Below, one piece after another: positions 23,250 to 32,748 of a stretch of 64,000 nt of DNA. Below the pieces are notes generated by a model. The model did not search any database. It worked only from the letters and a program-made list of their open reading frames with translations, and had not been told where the DNA came from. The stretch's first letter is position 1; each line of letters starts with the position of its first letter. The stretch is taken from contig NW_022985437.1 of assembly GCF_010093595.1 (NCBI RefSeq), positions 2,233,431 through 2,297,430 on the forward strand. Reading direction: 5' to 3'. Source of the DNA: Mytilinidion resinicola. Taxonomy: Eukaryota; Ascomycota; Dothideomycetes; Mytilinidiales; Mytilinidiaceae. The position numbers and the translations under genes were made by a program.

Positions 23250-23577
23250 TCTTGCGGTTATGGGACGATAGATTCCAAAGTGCTGGGGCGGAAGTTCAGC
23301 CGTCCGTTGTCGTGAGCTGTGATATCGTCGCGAAGTTGGAGGTCGAATTCGACGAGGGCGGGCAAATTGAGGTCGTGCGCCAAGGAATCGATTACTCGCT
23401 TAGCTTATCCGCACGTGAGGCACTAAGAGCGCAACCACGAAACACCAATCACTGTCAGGCTCATATCGATTTGCAGGTGTATTCATTCATCAATGGTGAT
23501 ATTTACATTGCGCCTCACTGCAATATACAAGTTGATCAATCCCGCTAGCTCCACAGCCCAAACGCCATCCAAATGCT
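23250..23577 (-). promoter_or_regulatory. RPS3 promoter and leader region
   Basis: These 328 bp lie between the RPS3 start and the 3' end of the upstream minus-strand transporter gene, so they must contain the RPS3 promoter unless it overlaps that gene. I see no classic TATA box or clear ribosomal-gene element. Confidence 0.5.
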
Positions 23578-24999
23578 TCAGTTGTGCTCAATCGGGGTTT
23601 CTGGAAGCAGCTCCTCAGGCCTGCGCTCTACCCAGCGCTTCAGGGGAGGCCTTACGATGTCGTTGAACAAGAATGTGCCGTAGACAAGGAGCCCGAAGCC
23701 GACTACTTGCAACCACTTGAATGTCTCCCAACCGAGGCCTAGGGAAACGATCCAGATGAATAAAGTACGACAAGTGTCGATGGTGGAGCGCGACGTGGCA
23801 CTGACTGTTCGTGTAACAGAAAGGCCGAAGAAGTTGAAGCCGCTGTATGGTTGTCAGCATTGTTGCGATCAGCTGAGATGATCCAACTTACCCAATACTG
23901 ATCATGATCAGGACGCTGCTGACAGCAATGGATCGGAAATGGGTGATTTCCCACAGGCCTTCACGAGCATCAAAGTACCCATTACTTCCTGCCTTTGTAA
24001 TGCCGACTGCGAAGTGAAGAACGATCATGCCGATGACGGTAACAATAAAACCAAAAGTGCCTTCCCAACTGACAACCTTGATTGGCTCCATTGCGTAGCG
24101 TTCCATGATACTCTCCTCGAGCACGAATTGCGTAGCTGTGAATATCTGGGCGCCTGCGATCAAGAAGACGCCGAGGACAGTGTGACCTGCAGATGGAGAA
24201 GCGGCTATCTCGCTCGCTGCTCTGCGAACTATCTCAAAGCCGTGCCTAATCGCATCACGGAGCTCTGGCTGCGAAAGAGATTCGCCATGGACGCTTTCGC
24301 CCTTCGCGAGAGCTCCAGCCAGGCCTACAACAGCGACACCAGCCACTACGATAAATAGGGCAAACCATTTGTATGCACCGAGCCTTCGTTTGAGGAAGAG
24401 GACGCTGAACAGGCCCACGAAGAGTACAAGGGCGCCACGAGTCATCTGGTAGATACTGGCTGCTACGAAGAGCAACCCGACATTCATGAGTGTCGTCCCC
24501 GCTATGTCGCAACACGCTGGGAGTGCTAGTAAGAGGATATTGCGCCCTGTCAGAGGGACGCGACCGTCCGCGAAGGCGTGCGCAGGCTTGAGTGGGTTTG
24601 CAATAGGAACAGCGGAGTCATCGCTATCCTCCTGGTCCCTGGCGAGCACTGGGGACTCGGGCTCTTCATCCTGTTCGGTGCCGATGGCCTCATAGCCTGC
24701 CTTCCGTGAGGCGTAGCGCTGGTATGCTGTGAAGCCGCCCACGACTATCCAACAGGCCATCTCGCCAATAAACATTTGTAGGGTTTGTATAACGGGCTGT
24801 TCGAAGTAATCTCGGTCTTTGTGCTTGGGCGCGTCGCAGTTCCGTACGCATACATTGTCCTGACGAGATCTGAATCAGTTGGAGGTCAAAGAATCAGACA
24901 GGTAAGGGCACAAACTTGGTATTTAGTGAGCAGCGTATTGCAGACGCCAGTCAGAAGCATCATAGCAACGAGGAACGGAACCAACGCTTTCGCTGCCAT
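23578..24999 (-). CDS. SLC35F6-like drug/metabolite-superfamily membrane transporter
   Basis: Three exons: 24999-24916, 24859-23892 and 23842-23578, giving 438 residues. The first intron uses a GTTTGT donor. The N-terminal helix (VPFLVAMMLLTGVCNTLLTK) is followed by a loop and MFIGEMACWIVVGGF. The next segments are the NVGLLFVAASIYQMTRGALV and FVGLFSVLFLKRRL helices, then TQFVLEESIMERYAMEP and the signature TRTVSATSRSTIDTCRTLFI. The end is a KWLQVVGFGLLVYGTFLFND helix. This is the pattern of SLC35F6/C2orf18, a nucleotide-sugar-transporter-like protein of lysosomal or mitochondrial membranes in animals. Substrate is unknown. About ten membrane segments are expected. A hydrophilic loop at about 70-100 is longer than in animals. 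Confidence 0.92.
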
Positions 25000-25842
25000 G
25001 GTGCTGGAGGTGAGCCGGACGGCTCGATCGAGCTTCGGATATAGCGGCGGGGGTTGGGAGGAACAAAGCGAGCGACGATATGGTGTATGCAGGTTTGAAC
25101 GACGTGAACTACCTCATGGAGAGGATCTAGAGTGATTATAGAGCGAGGTGTAAGCTGCGAGAGATAGACGAAGAGTGATGAGTGGAGACCAGATGGGACC
25201 TCAATAGCTTCGACGCGGGCTTAGCGCCGTCGGTAATCTCTCACGTGCCTTTGTTTTCGAGCTTCACCAGGCATCCGCATTCATCGCATGACTCTGCTCA
25301 CGACGTGTCAAATGGTTAAATATCTATATGCTATATAGCCAAGCCCTGGCTTTTCTCTGTTAGCTTGCCAACAAACAGCCGCTAGTGCCGCCAAAGAGGT
25401 GCCCCGAAGACAGCTCCAAGCTTCGGGGTAGATTAGTACGTATCTACGGTGCTCGATGAGAAGAAGAAGCTCATCCGGAAGCTTAAGAAGTCTAGACGCG
25501 ACCGTTGCTAGAATAAAAAAGGCTTCAAATCAGCTCAATCACTCTCTGAGAAAGATCTAAGCTACTTACCGTCTACGTGATGAGTAGTTTGGGTTATTTG
25601 CAATAGGGAGTCCTTCGTAAGCTATGCTCTCTGTGGTGGTTTTTAAATATATAGAGTAGGGTCCTGAGGTCGGGTTAAACCGCTAAGGTGCCACCTAGCT
25701 TATGAGTGGAATAACTTTTCAGCCACACATTCTTGAAAAAAAGCCATGGGTTCTTAAACCTGTTCGGGTCACAAATCAACCACTGGTTAGTCAAAGATGG
25801 CTACCCGGTAAACTTCTCTCTCGCCCCCGGCGTCTTCGTGTC
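25000..25842. other. Transporter promoter, then AT-rich decayed DNA
   Basis: The first ~300 bp are the 5' flank of the transporter gene. From about 25,300 the sequence is AT-richer with stop-broken frames, suggestive of degraded repeat DNA, but no transposon family can be named. Confidence 0.4.
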
Positions 25843-25982
25843 AGTGATGGAACTGGGCTGGAGCCATTTGGACTAGACTGGATGGAGGCACTCGAAAAAA
25901 GCATTGGACTGGACTGAGTTTCTTTTTGGATGGAGTGGATTTGAGGCTAAATTCAGACCAGTCCAGCCCAGTTTCATCACTA
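25843..25982. mobile_element. MITE-like element with ~20-bp terminal inverted repeats
   Basis: The left end AGTGATGGAACTGGGCTGGA (25843-25862) and the right end TCCAGCCCAGTTTCATCACT (25963-25982) are inverted copies with one mismatch. The 100-nt interior is non-coding and has extra GGACTGGACT-like sub-repeats. Size and structure fit a small non-autonomous inverted-repeat element. I see no clear target-site duplication, so a simple hairpin of other origin remains possible. Confidence 0.5.
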
Positions 25983-26022
25983 CTTCGTCTTCGCCAGACA
26001 TAGAACCATGGTCGGCCCCCAA

Positions 26023-26088
26023 GTCTCCCGCGCTTGTTAAGCAGGCTGCTTTGACAAGCGGAAATCATGACCACTAGACCATCAAGGA
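26023..26088 (-). pseudogene. Truncated tRNA-Asp copy
   Basis: Reads as tRNA-Asp from the acceptor 5' strand (TCCTTGA at 26088-26082) through D arm, anticodon arm and intron to the variable loop (GCGGGAGAC). It breaks there and lacks the T arm and 3' acceptor strand. It cannot fold into a tRNA and has lost the B box. Confidence 0.9.
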
Positions 26089-26240
26089 CGTCTTATTTTG
26101 AATGGAGAGGAAATTTTATCGTATCTATAGTAATATTTGTGCACTACGCTGCAAACACTCTCACCAAGGTAACTTCTGCCTGAGCGGGGAATTCACATGA
26201 AAACCTGTTTTGTGCTTGGCTAGTGGCGTCTCCGCTTTTT
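26023..26240 (-). repeat. Left arm of perfect 218-bp inverted repeat
   Basis: This segment is the exact reverse complement of 28792-29009 at all 218 positions I compared, without gaps. It carries the 5' flank and most of the body of a tRNA-Asp gene. Confidence 0.95.
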
Positions 26241-26861
26241 GACCATATGAGATTTGAAGTCGCACACGCAATTCAGTTACCATATCATTGGCAGTCATCA
26301 TGGTGCTGCAGGGCAGGCGCGACTATCTGAGATGCAGAATGTGCTGTTGGCTAAGATCAAGGAGTCAGCTAATATCATCGCCATAGTGGACGAGTTTGCT
26401 GGTGAATTTCTGAGCATGGAGGAGCTCAGGACGATCACAGGAGAAGGGAAGAAGTTGGACGAGTCTTCTGGTACAGTCCCACCGATGGTCCAGATGAAGC
26501 GATGGGTTCTTGTCACAAGGCGATTTGAGAGCCGCCGATTACGGAGGCGTCATACGATCTCCATTGACTGTTGACTCGGGACTAGCTTTGTTCCTGCCTC
26601 CATACATAATACGGCGCATGGCCTATGTCGGCTCGCTAGCCTAGGTTGTGTCTGTTCTGGTCTGATCCCGCTGCAAATACATACCATACCAGTATGTAGA
26701 AAGTGTCTCTAGCCGAGACGCTCGGAAAGTGGAAAGAAAAAGGAAAGCAAGGTTTACTCAATCTGTTTATGTTTTCTCGTTGCCGTTCGGCGCGAGATCA
26801 TTTCCAGCGCTATGACTGGCTAATGCCCATATGTCACGGTATATCACCACCTCGCCTCGCA
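26241..26861. other. Spacer inside the inverted-repeat island
   Basis: A plus-strand frame at 26254-26574 (106 codons, with SEMQNVLLAKIKESANIIAI) is open but has no recognised family and no clear partner exons. Its status is uncertain. Confidence 0.3.
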
Positions 26862-28004
26862 TCACTGTGGACTTCTGTTGGCCGACGGCACAAGCGTGAC
26901 CGTCAGCTTCTCGCTTTTCTCAGTCGCGGAGACCCCTCCGTGGCGTATTGGTACGTCTTCGAATTCCCCGAGCTTCAACTGCTTTCTGGCTTTGTCCGAG
27001 TACGTCTTCCAAAACGAAAACATCGCCGTGTCCTGCCTCCATTTGTTGCTTCCTTTCGCAGGAGCGTTGGCTTCGGAGTATGGTGAGGTAGGGTTATTGA
27101 AAACCTGGTAGGCGTCGCAAGCACTCCAGACGAACAGCATGCAACAATATCGTCGCCATTCCATGCGCTTATGACCCATCCCCTGTCCGCCCCGATACAC
27201 CTCGTCTAAGTCTACGCCCATCCAAATCGGCGGACCGAAGAACAGGTAGCACATCGTGGCTGGATCTTGGTCGTAGTACGCGCCGAAAAGGTCAGCTCGC
27301 TCAGTATCTGTCGCCCCATGAATGGGTGTGTTCTGGTTTTCACAAAAGGAAATACAAAAAAGAAGCAAACATTGGAACTCGGCGTACAATAAGATGAGGG
27401 GTTCAAACTGGGTAATAGTTGGTGGGAAGGGAAAAGGCAAATATTGCGTCGATAGAGTAGAAGAGAAAACTGTAGTAATACACTCTCTGGGCATAGGCCT
27501 CCTTGATAATATGCGGGCTTCGAATGAGAGGGAGTGCAACGGATGCGGGTGGGTTACTTGACGTACTCCTGCTTGATCCATCTGATTTTCTCGTCCACTG
27601 GATATGATAAGAAGACTTTCGGGTATTCGCGCTGCGACCCGGCGCAGTCTGTTTGCACTCGTCGCAGAGTGACTTGCAGGCGATGTACTTCCCGCTTTTG
27701 ATCTCGTAGATCGGCGTTGGATCTTCGTCTTTATGGGTGTCGCGGAGCTTGCATCGGCGCAGGACGTGGATCTTGTCTCCAATCGAGAGATCAGCATCCC
27801 GGAATAGGTGAGCTTTCTTCGAGTTCTTCCGCTTCGTGGCCTTTTGCCCGGCTTGCTGTTGTAGTCCTTGGGTCTTTCGTCCTCTGTCCAAAGAGTCTTT
27901 GAAATATTGGACCGTGATGAGATTCTCTGATTTGGATAGCATCCAATGGTCTTCAACTGCTTTCCTGGACCCCCCGGCTCAATGGCCTTGCTGACATGAG
28001 CCAT
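26862..28004 (-). CDS. Hypothetical protein, exon structure uncertain
   Basis: Two protein-like blocks lie in different minus-strand frames. Block 1 runs from about 27942 to 27567 (ADLSIGDKIHVLRRCKLRDT, YIACKSLCDECKQ). Block 2 runs from 27307 to 26862 (LFGAYYDQDPATMCYLFFG, GHKRMEWRRYCCMLFVW). A GTACGT donor at 27566 and an ACAG acceptor ending at 27308 join them in phase, with a 259-nt intron. That model starts at 27942 and has roughly 274 residues. Alternatively, one 380-codon frame spans 28004-26862 unspliced, but its first half looks less like protein. I recognise no family. The CxxC pair in block 1 could bind metal. It sits between the two arms of the inverted repeat, far from any functional partner. 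Confidence 0.45.
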   Translation of the reverse strand: MAHVSKAIEPGGPGKQLKTIGCYPNQRISSRSNISKTLWTEDERPKDYNSKPGKRPRSGRTRRKLTYSGMLISRLETRSTSCADASSATPIKTKIQRRSTRSKAGSTSPASHSATSANRLRRVAARIPESLLIISSGRENQMDQAGVRQVTHPHPLHSLSFEARILSRRPMPRECITTVFSSTLSTQYLPFPFPPTITQFEPLILLYAEFQCLLLFCISFCENQNTPIHGATDTERADLFGAYYDQDPATMCYLFFGPPIWMGVDLDEVYRGGQGMGHKRMEWRRYCCMLFVWSACDAYQVFNNPTSPYSEANAPAKGSNKWRQDTAMFSFWKTYSDKARKQLKLGEFEDVPIRHGGVSATEKSEKLTVTLVPSANRSPQ

Positions 28005-28791
28005 CGATAGGGCTGTCTGATCTTACTATGGAGGATCATAAGATACATCATTGCGGCCCTACAACACAACCCTATTATTGTTATTGGCTCCTTTGCCACT
28101 GCTTGTGGTACCTCATCGTACTTTCGGATTTCCGAACTAGAGTGATGTCTGGCGTTCTGGACAACTGGTAAACTCGCGAGGCCACCTCAGACGGTGTTAG
28201 AGAGGTGTACACAGATCTGACGCCCCAAATTTCTGGTCAGTACATTGAATCACTACTCACGCCGCTAGGAAAATTTACCGACACATATGTCGAGACACTA
28301 TACCGATACAGGTACTCACACAGATAAGACCTTCTAAATGCGATGGTATCTGAACATCCTTAACAAGGACGACGATCCCACGTGGTTTTGACTAGATGTG
28401 TAAAATAACAACAGCAGATCAGTGCTGCAGTACCGGAATGATCTTGCTTCTATTCTATCAATGTGCCTTGAGATTCGCGAACACCAATCTTCGCAATAGT
28501 AGTGCAGCAAATTTTTCTCACAATTCGAAGAATTGTATTTTCTCGAATTGCCATTGGCTCTTGTGATGCTAATGAAATGGTGCAGGTTTGGCAAGGCGCT
28601 TCGGGTTCGCCGAGTAATTCCGCTCCCCACCCCACGACACTTATTCACCCGGCATTCAAATAATGATAAGCAATGAGTCGAAAGGATAGAAATCCAGGTT
28701 TGAAACGTGCGTACGGTGAAGGGAACGTTGATGAACGTGCACTGAAGTCCTCACTCAAGCGAATCCCATTATCAAGCTTTCGCGCACCACA
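28005..28791. other. Spacer inside the inverted-repeat island
   Basis: Low-GC sequence with no supported gene. It runs from the hypothetical gene's 5' end to the start of the right inverted-repeat arm. Confidence 0.4.
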
Positions 28792-29009
28792 AAAAAGCGG
28801 AGACGCCACTAGCCAAGCACAAAACAGGTTTTCATGTGAATTCCCCGCTCAGGCAGAAGTTACCTTGGTGAGAGTGTTTGCAGCGTAGTGCACAAATATT
28901 ACTATAGATACGATAAAATTTCCTCTCCATTCAAAATAAGACGTCCTTGATGGTCTAGTGGTCATGATTTCCGCTTGTCAAAGCAGCCTGCTTAACAAGC
29001 GCGGGAGAC
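28792..29009 (+). repeat. Right arm of perfect 218-bp inverted repeat
   Basis: Exact reverse complement of 26023-26240. This arm is the probable source, because here the tRNA-Asp gene continues intact past the end of the repeat. Confidence 0.95.
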
Positions 29010-29034
29010 CGGGGTTCGATTCCCCGTCAGGGAG
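28944..29034 (+). tRNA. tRNA-Asp(GTC) with a 19-nt intron
   Basis: Cloverleaf: acceptor TCCTTGA (28944-28950) pairs with TCAGGGA (29027-29033, two G-T pairs). The discriminator G is at 29034. A D arm with GTGGTC is followed by anticodon stem TCCGC/GCGGG and loop TTGTCA..C. The anticodon GTC is at 28977-28979. The T arm is CGGGG TTCGATT CCCCG. After position 37 comes a 19-nt intron (28981-28999), the canonical site for nuclear tRNA introns, leaving a 72-nt mature molecule without CCA. Internal A and B boxes are present. Splicing would use the endonuclease, ligase and the 2'-phosphotransferase encoded at 52775-53944. Confidence 0.93.
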
Positions 29035-29686
29035 CAAGTTATTCTTTTGCACTTTTATTTGATTTTTGGTTGGTCTTTGTAGGGAGACTGGGAGGTTAGG
29101 TATGGGGGAAGTAGACACGCAGTGGGTCCTTGGGGGTCTGGGAAGCATGCTTTTGCTGCCGTTTCATTATTTTGCATGTAGAGTTGCGGCAGAGAGCGCG
29201 GGTATTGTGAGGCTTTGGCATCGAGTCATGGTTAGTGTCTCAGATAATACCCATTGCCTAGATTCACAAGATAAGGTTCTACAGTTAATAGCCTTCCGCT
29301 TACTCGCGAAGACGGAGAACCTATCAGAGCTCACATGTCATCATGATATCATGGGACGCCCCTCGCTTTTTTTTCTATGTATGGAATAGACTGATGCAGG
29401 ATCTGGCCCCACCAGCTCACGTCGACGGTGGCAATGAAGAAGAGAATTCTGAACACTCTGATTTAGAAGCACACGCACGCGTTGTTACTTTTGAGTTTCT
29501 TTTGAAGAAATCCCCTTTTTGGACGAGAGGAGAGATTGCAGTGAATTCAAGGAAACGAGTTGGCCGTGCAACGAGAACTCCACCAACACTCTAGGGTAAG
29601 TATCAAGCAAGTATTAAAGCAAAGTATCCCGAACATAGTAAACATGCAACCCTGAGCTTACAAGTTCGTAGGAGACCACACGTACC
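29035..29686. other. Intergenic
   Basis: Flank of the tRNA gene and probable promoter of the SET-domain gene. No supported coding region. Confidence 0.45.
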
Positions 29687-30691
29687 ATGAGTTCCAATGC
29701 CCACAACTCAGGGCCCACGGCCCATACCTTAGGCCCAACACCTCTTAATAAAGCAACGTCGCCGCAGCTATTCACGCTGCAGTCCATCCCAGGGCAAGGT
29801 AAAGGCCTAGTCGCCTCACGTGCCATAACCCCAGGCACTCTCCTTATCAGCGAAGCCCCCCTCTTCGCCATCCCCTCCGCAGCCAGCGAGCGTGATTTAG
29901 CAACGCACCTCCGGACTCTCCCTAAAGAGTCCCAGCGCGCGTTTCTCTCTTTGCACAATTCCCGTGCCGGTGCAGGAGAACCGCTATCTAACATCGTCCG
30001 CACGAATGCGTACCCCCTAGGTCCTGGCAGTGATCTTGGGGGCATCTTCCCGCTCATCGCCCGCATCAATCACAGCTGTCGCCCAAATGCGCAGCATGCG
30101 TGGAACGGGAATGAGGGGGAGGAGACTGTGTATGCGGTGCGTGAGATTAAGGAGGGCGAGCAGCTCTCACTGTCGTACCACGAGGGGGGCCCATCGAGCG
30201 AGCGCCGAAAGGCGCTTAAAGAGTTCTTTGGCTTTGACTGCACGTGCGAGATGTGCGGAATGCTGAAGGATCAGATTGATATTAGTGACGAGCGGCTTAG
30301 GCGGGCCAAAACGCTTGATAAGGCGATTGGAGACGCGAGGCGCGTGCGTATGACGCCGGATGCTGCGTTGAAGGATTGTAGGGAGCTGCTAAGGATCTAT
30401 GAGGAGGAACGAGTTGCGGATCTTAGGGTGCCGAGGCTGTATTATGATGCGTTTCAGATTTGCGCGATGCATTCCGATAAGGCGCGGGCGAAGGTGTTTG
30501 CGGAGAGGAGTCGGGAGGCGAGGGTGATGTGTGAAGGGGAGAAGAGTGAGGAGGCGGAGATTATGGCGGCATTGGTGAAGGACCCGGCGAGGTTTGAGAA
30601 CTTTGGAACCACGAAGAAATGGAAGCTAGAGAAAGTGCCTGGAGGGCTTGATGGTATTGAACTTGAAAAGTGGCTGTGGAGGGAAACTTAG
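29687..30691 (+). CDS. SET-domain protein, SMYD/SET5-like
   Basis: Single exon, 334 residues. The SET fold starts near residue 27 (FTLQSIPGQGKGLVASRAIT, the substrate/cofactor entrance motif) and includes the cofactor-binding INHSCRPN motif (127-134). Next comes a GEQLSLSYHEG element with the conserved tyrosine. A post-SET-like FDCTCEMC (183-190) closes the active site with zinc. A helical C-terminal half follows. This is the layout of the many short fungal SET proteins related to SMYD/Set5 but lacking a MYND finger. A protein-lysine methyltransferase activity is expected, but the target cannot be told. It stands alone, with no operon-like neighbour. Confidence 0.92.
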   Translation: MSSNAHNSGPTAHTLGPTPLNKATSPQLFTLQSIPGQGKGLVASRAITPGTLLISEAPLFAIPSAASERDLATHLRTLPKESQRAFLSLHNSRAGAGEPLSNIVRTNAYPLGPGSDLGGIFPLIARINHSCRPNAQHAWNGNEGEETVYAVREIKEGEQLSLSYHEGGPSSERRKALKEFFGFDCTCEMCGMLKDQIDISDERLRRAKTLDKAIGDARRVRMTPDAALKDCRELLRIYEEERVADLRVPRLYYDAFQICAMHSDKARAKVFAERSREARVMCEGEKSEEAEIMAALVKDPARFENFGTTKKWKLEKVPGGLDGIELEKWLWRET

Positions 30692-32748
30692 AGAGTTGGA
30701 CGAGATGTTGATGAAAGGAAACGGCTTGGAGTATTTCTGCTTTACCTAGGATGACAAGATGGGTATTGGCCTACATGAGAATGATAGATCTAGAGGTTAG
30801 TTTTGGTTTCATGATTGATGAATTTCTCAGCTATTTCAGAGCGAAAATTGGGGGGTAGTGCGGAGTTACCTCCGTTCCAGGGTTCACATGACCTCGATAT
30901 TCAAGGAATGAGCGAGGATGAAGGTGTGTAGGTAAATATCATCTATGGATATGTGCGTGATGTCTAAGTATACTACTGTTTTGAAAGTGATGAATTAAAA
31001 GGGAGCAGCGCGCTTGGACGAATTCAACTAGCTTGCTACTAGGCCGTGCAGCACTCACTGTTCACCTTCTGCCACCCTCCCATCTAGATCATGGAAGCAC
31101 GTCATCAATGTCCTATCACGACTCTTAAGACCTGCCCCCATTGCAAGCATTGGGCTCCACAATCCTCCTCAAGAACATGTTCTTCCGAGACGATTCTTTT
31201 TCGCAGTCCTTCAATGTTTTCTTTAGCATTTAATTCAAATGTTATCCTATTCATTACACACATGAAAAATTAAAGATCCAGGACGCGATTACAAGGGGTT
31301 CTATTTAATCTTGGAATGGCGGTAAGCCTTTGCGAAAGTTGAGAACCAAAGACCTAGATCTGTTACTTTTCTAGTCCTCAATTTCATGCGGCCAAAGACA
31401 CGCAACAATACTCTCAGATCTCGTTACCGCTAGGTCTACTGTCCTACAGTACCCAATCAGAAGTTTGCGGACTACTAGCAATTGGCTGGGGCACTCCGAT
31501 AAACGTTGGAAACTCCAGATACAATGTGAAGGCCAATGCAGTGGAAGATAGACTACCTTTTAGCTGATTGAAGACGCATTACCTAGGGTACTCCCCACGG
31601 TGGTGTCGAGAGAGCAAGAGTGAAGCCAGGGCAGCGGCATATCCGTGTGCCCAAACTTATGGCTTAGTACTGTATGAGTTAAACCTGCACCATCATCATG
31701 AAGCACTCCGTCATAGTCGTCCACGTGGAAGCCATCAAAATCAATCGAACTGCGCAAGCCCCTCCCTAAATGGCATGATCTATACTCGAGAAAGGTAGTG
31801 TAAAATGGCCCGACCCTTGGTTGAAGATTTACCGAACCGACCTCAGTTTATTCTGTATGAGAAATTGGTGTATTCAGATTGACGATGGATGGGAAGTCTT
31901 ATGATGCTTGAAAATGAGGCCAGAAGCGGGGCGCGGTCGAAGAATTTGCGCCGCAACCGCCTTGATCTACAAGAACGAAAGGAGATGCGGTGAATGGGCC
32001 TTGGCAGTCGACTTATCTGATAGAGCGATATGGTGGCTGCGACGGAGGCTGGCCTGGCTATCTGATAATGGAGATAGCAAGGCAGGATAGCGACTGCTGC
32101 ACAGCATGTTTCTATTCTGATTCGATGTTCTGGCCTTCTATCCGCGGTGTCTGCCTCTCGCTGCTGCCTGTCTCGACCCAGGCTGCCCGTTTGTGAACCT
32201 TGGACACAAAAATCATATGCGGAGCCTCGTGGACGATCCCTGGCCGCTGCTGCCAATCCAACGCGAGATTCACCGCTAAGGCCGTTAGCGGCAGCGACTA
32301 GGTGTCTTCAGGACTAGCCCCCAGCCTTGGCAGCAGGACTGCGCAGCCTTCAAAAGCGAGGTTTCTTCGCGGCAAGACGCGTCTAGAAAGCGCACAAAAC
32401 CCGATCTGCTTCGCTCCTCGACAGTCTCGCAGCAAGGCTCTGCGCGCGCCGTTTGCTGCTGTTGACCGGCGCGGCGCGGATGGGGCAGGCTGTTCGCTGC
32501 GGCCCCTGATGAAGCCGGGTGGCGCCTGCTAGCGCGCACGGGCCCTTCCTTCTGCACTGGCAACCAATACTTAAGAAAGTGCTAAAACTCACGGAGCCCG
32601 CCTTCCTCTCGCTCGCACCAACCTGGCCGCCCCTCCCACTCGCCCTCGTCACGTGACCCACATTCCCGCCAACGTTGCATGCATGGCTCATCACCCACGG
32701 AACGGAAAACGCCACGCGAGATAAATTGACACCCCGCGACACGCCGCC
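30692..32748. other. Intergenic, MOT1 promoter at right end
   Basis: About 2 kb without a supported gene. Short open frames here show no family resemblance. The last few hundred bases are GC-rich and contain the MOT1 promoter and leader. Confidence 0.45.

Noticed and set aside
25380..25640. Possible decayed transposase with a helix-turn-helix-like stretch
   Set aside because: The frame is broken by stops and the resemblance is too weak to name a family.
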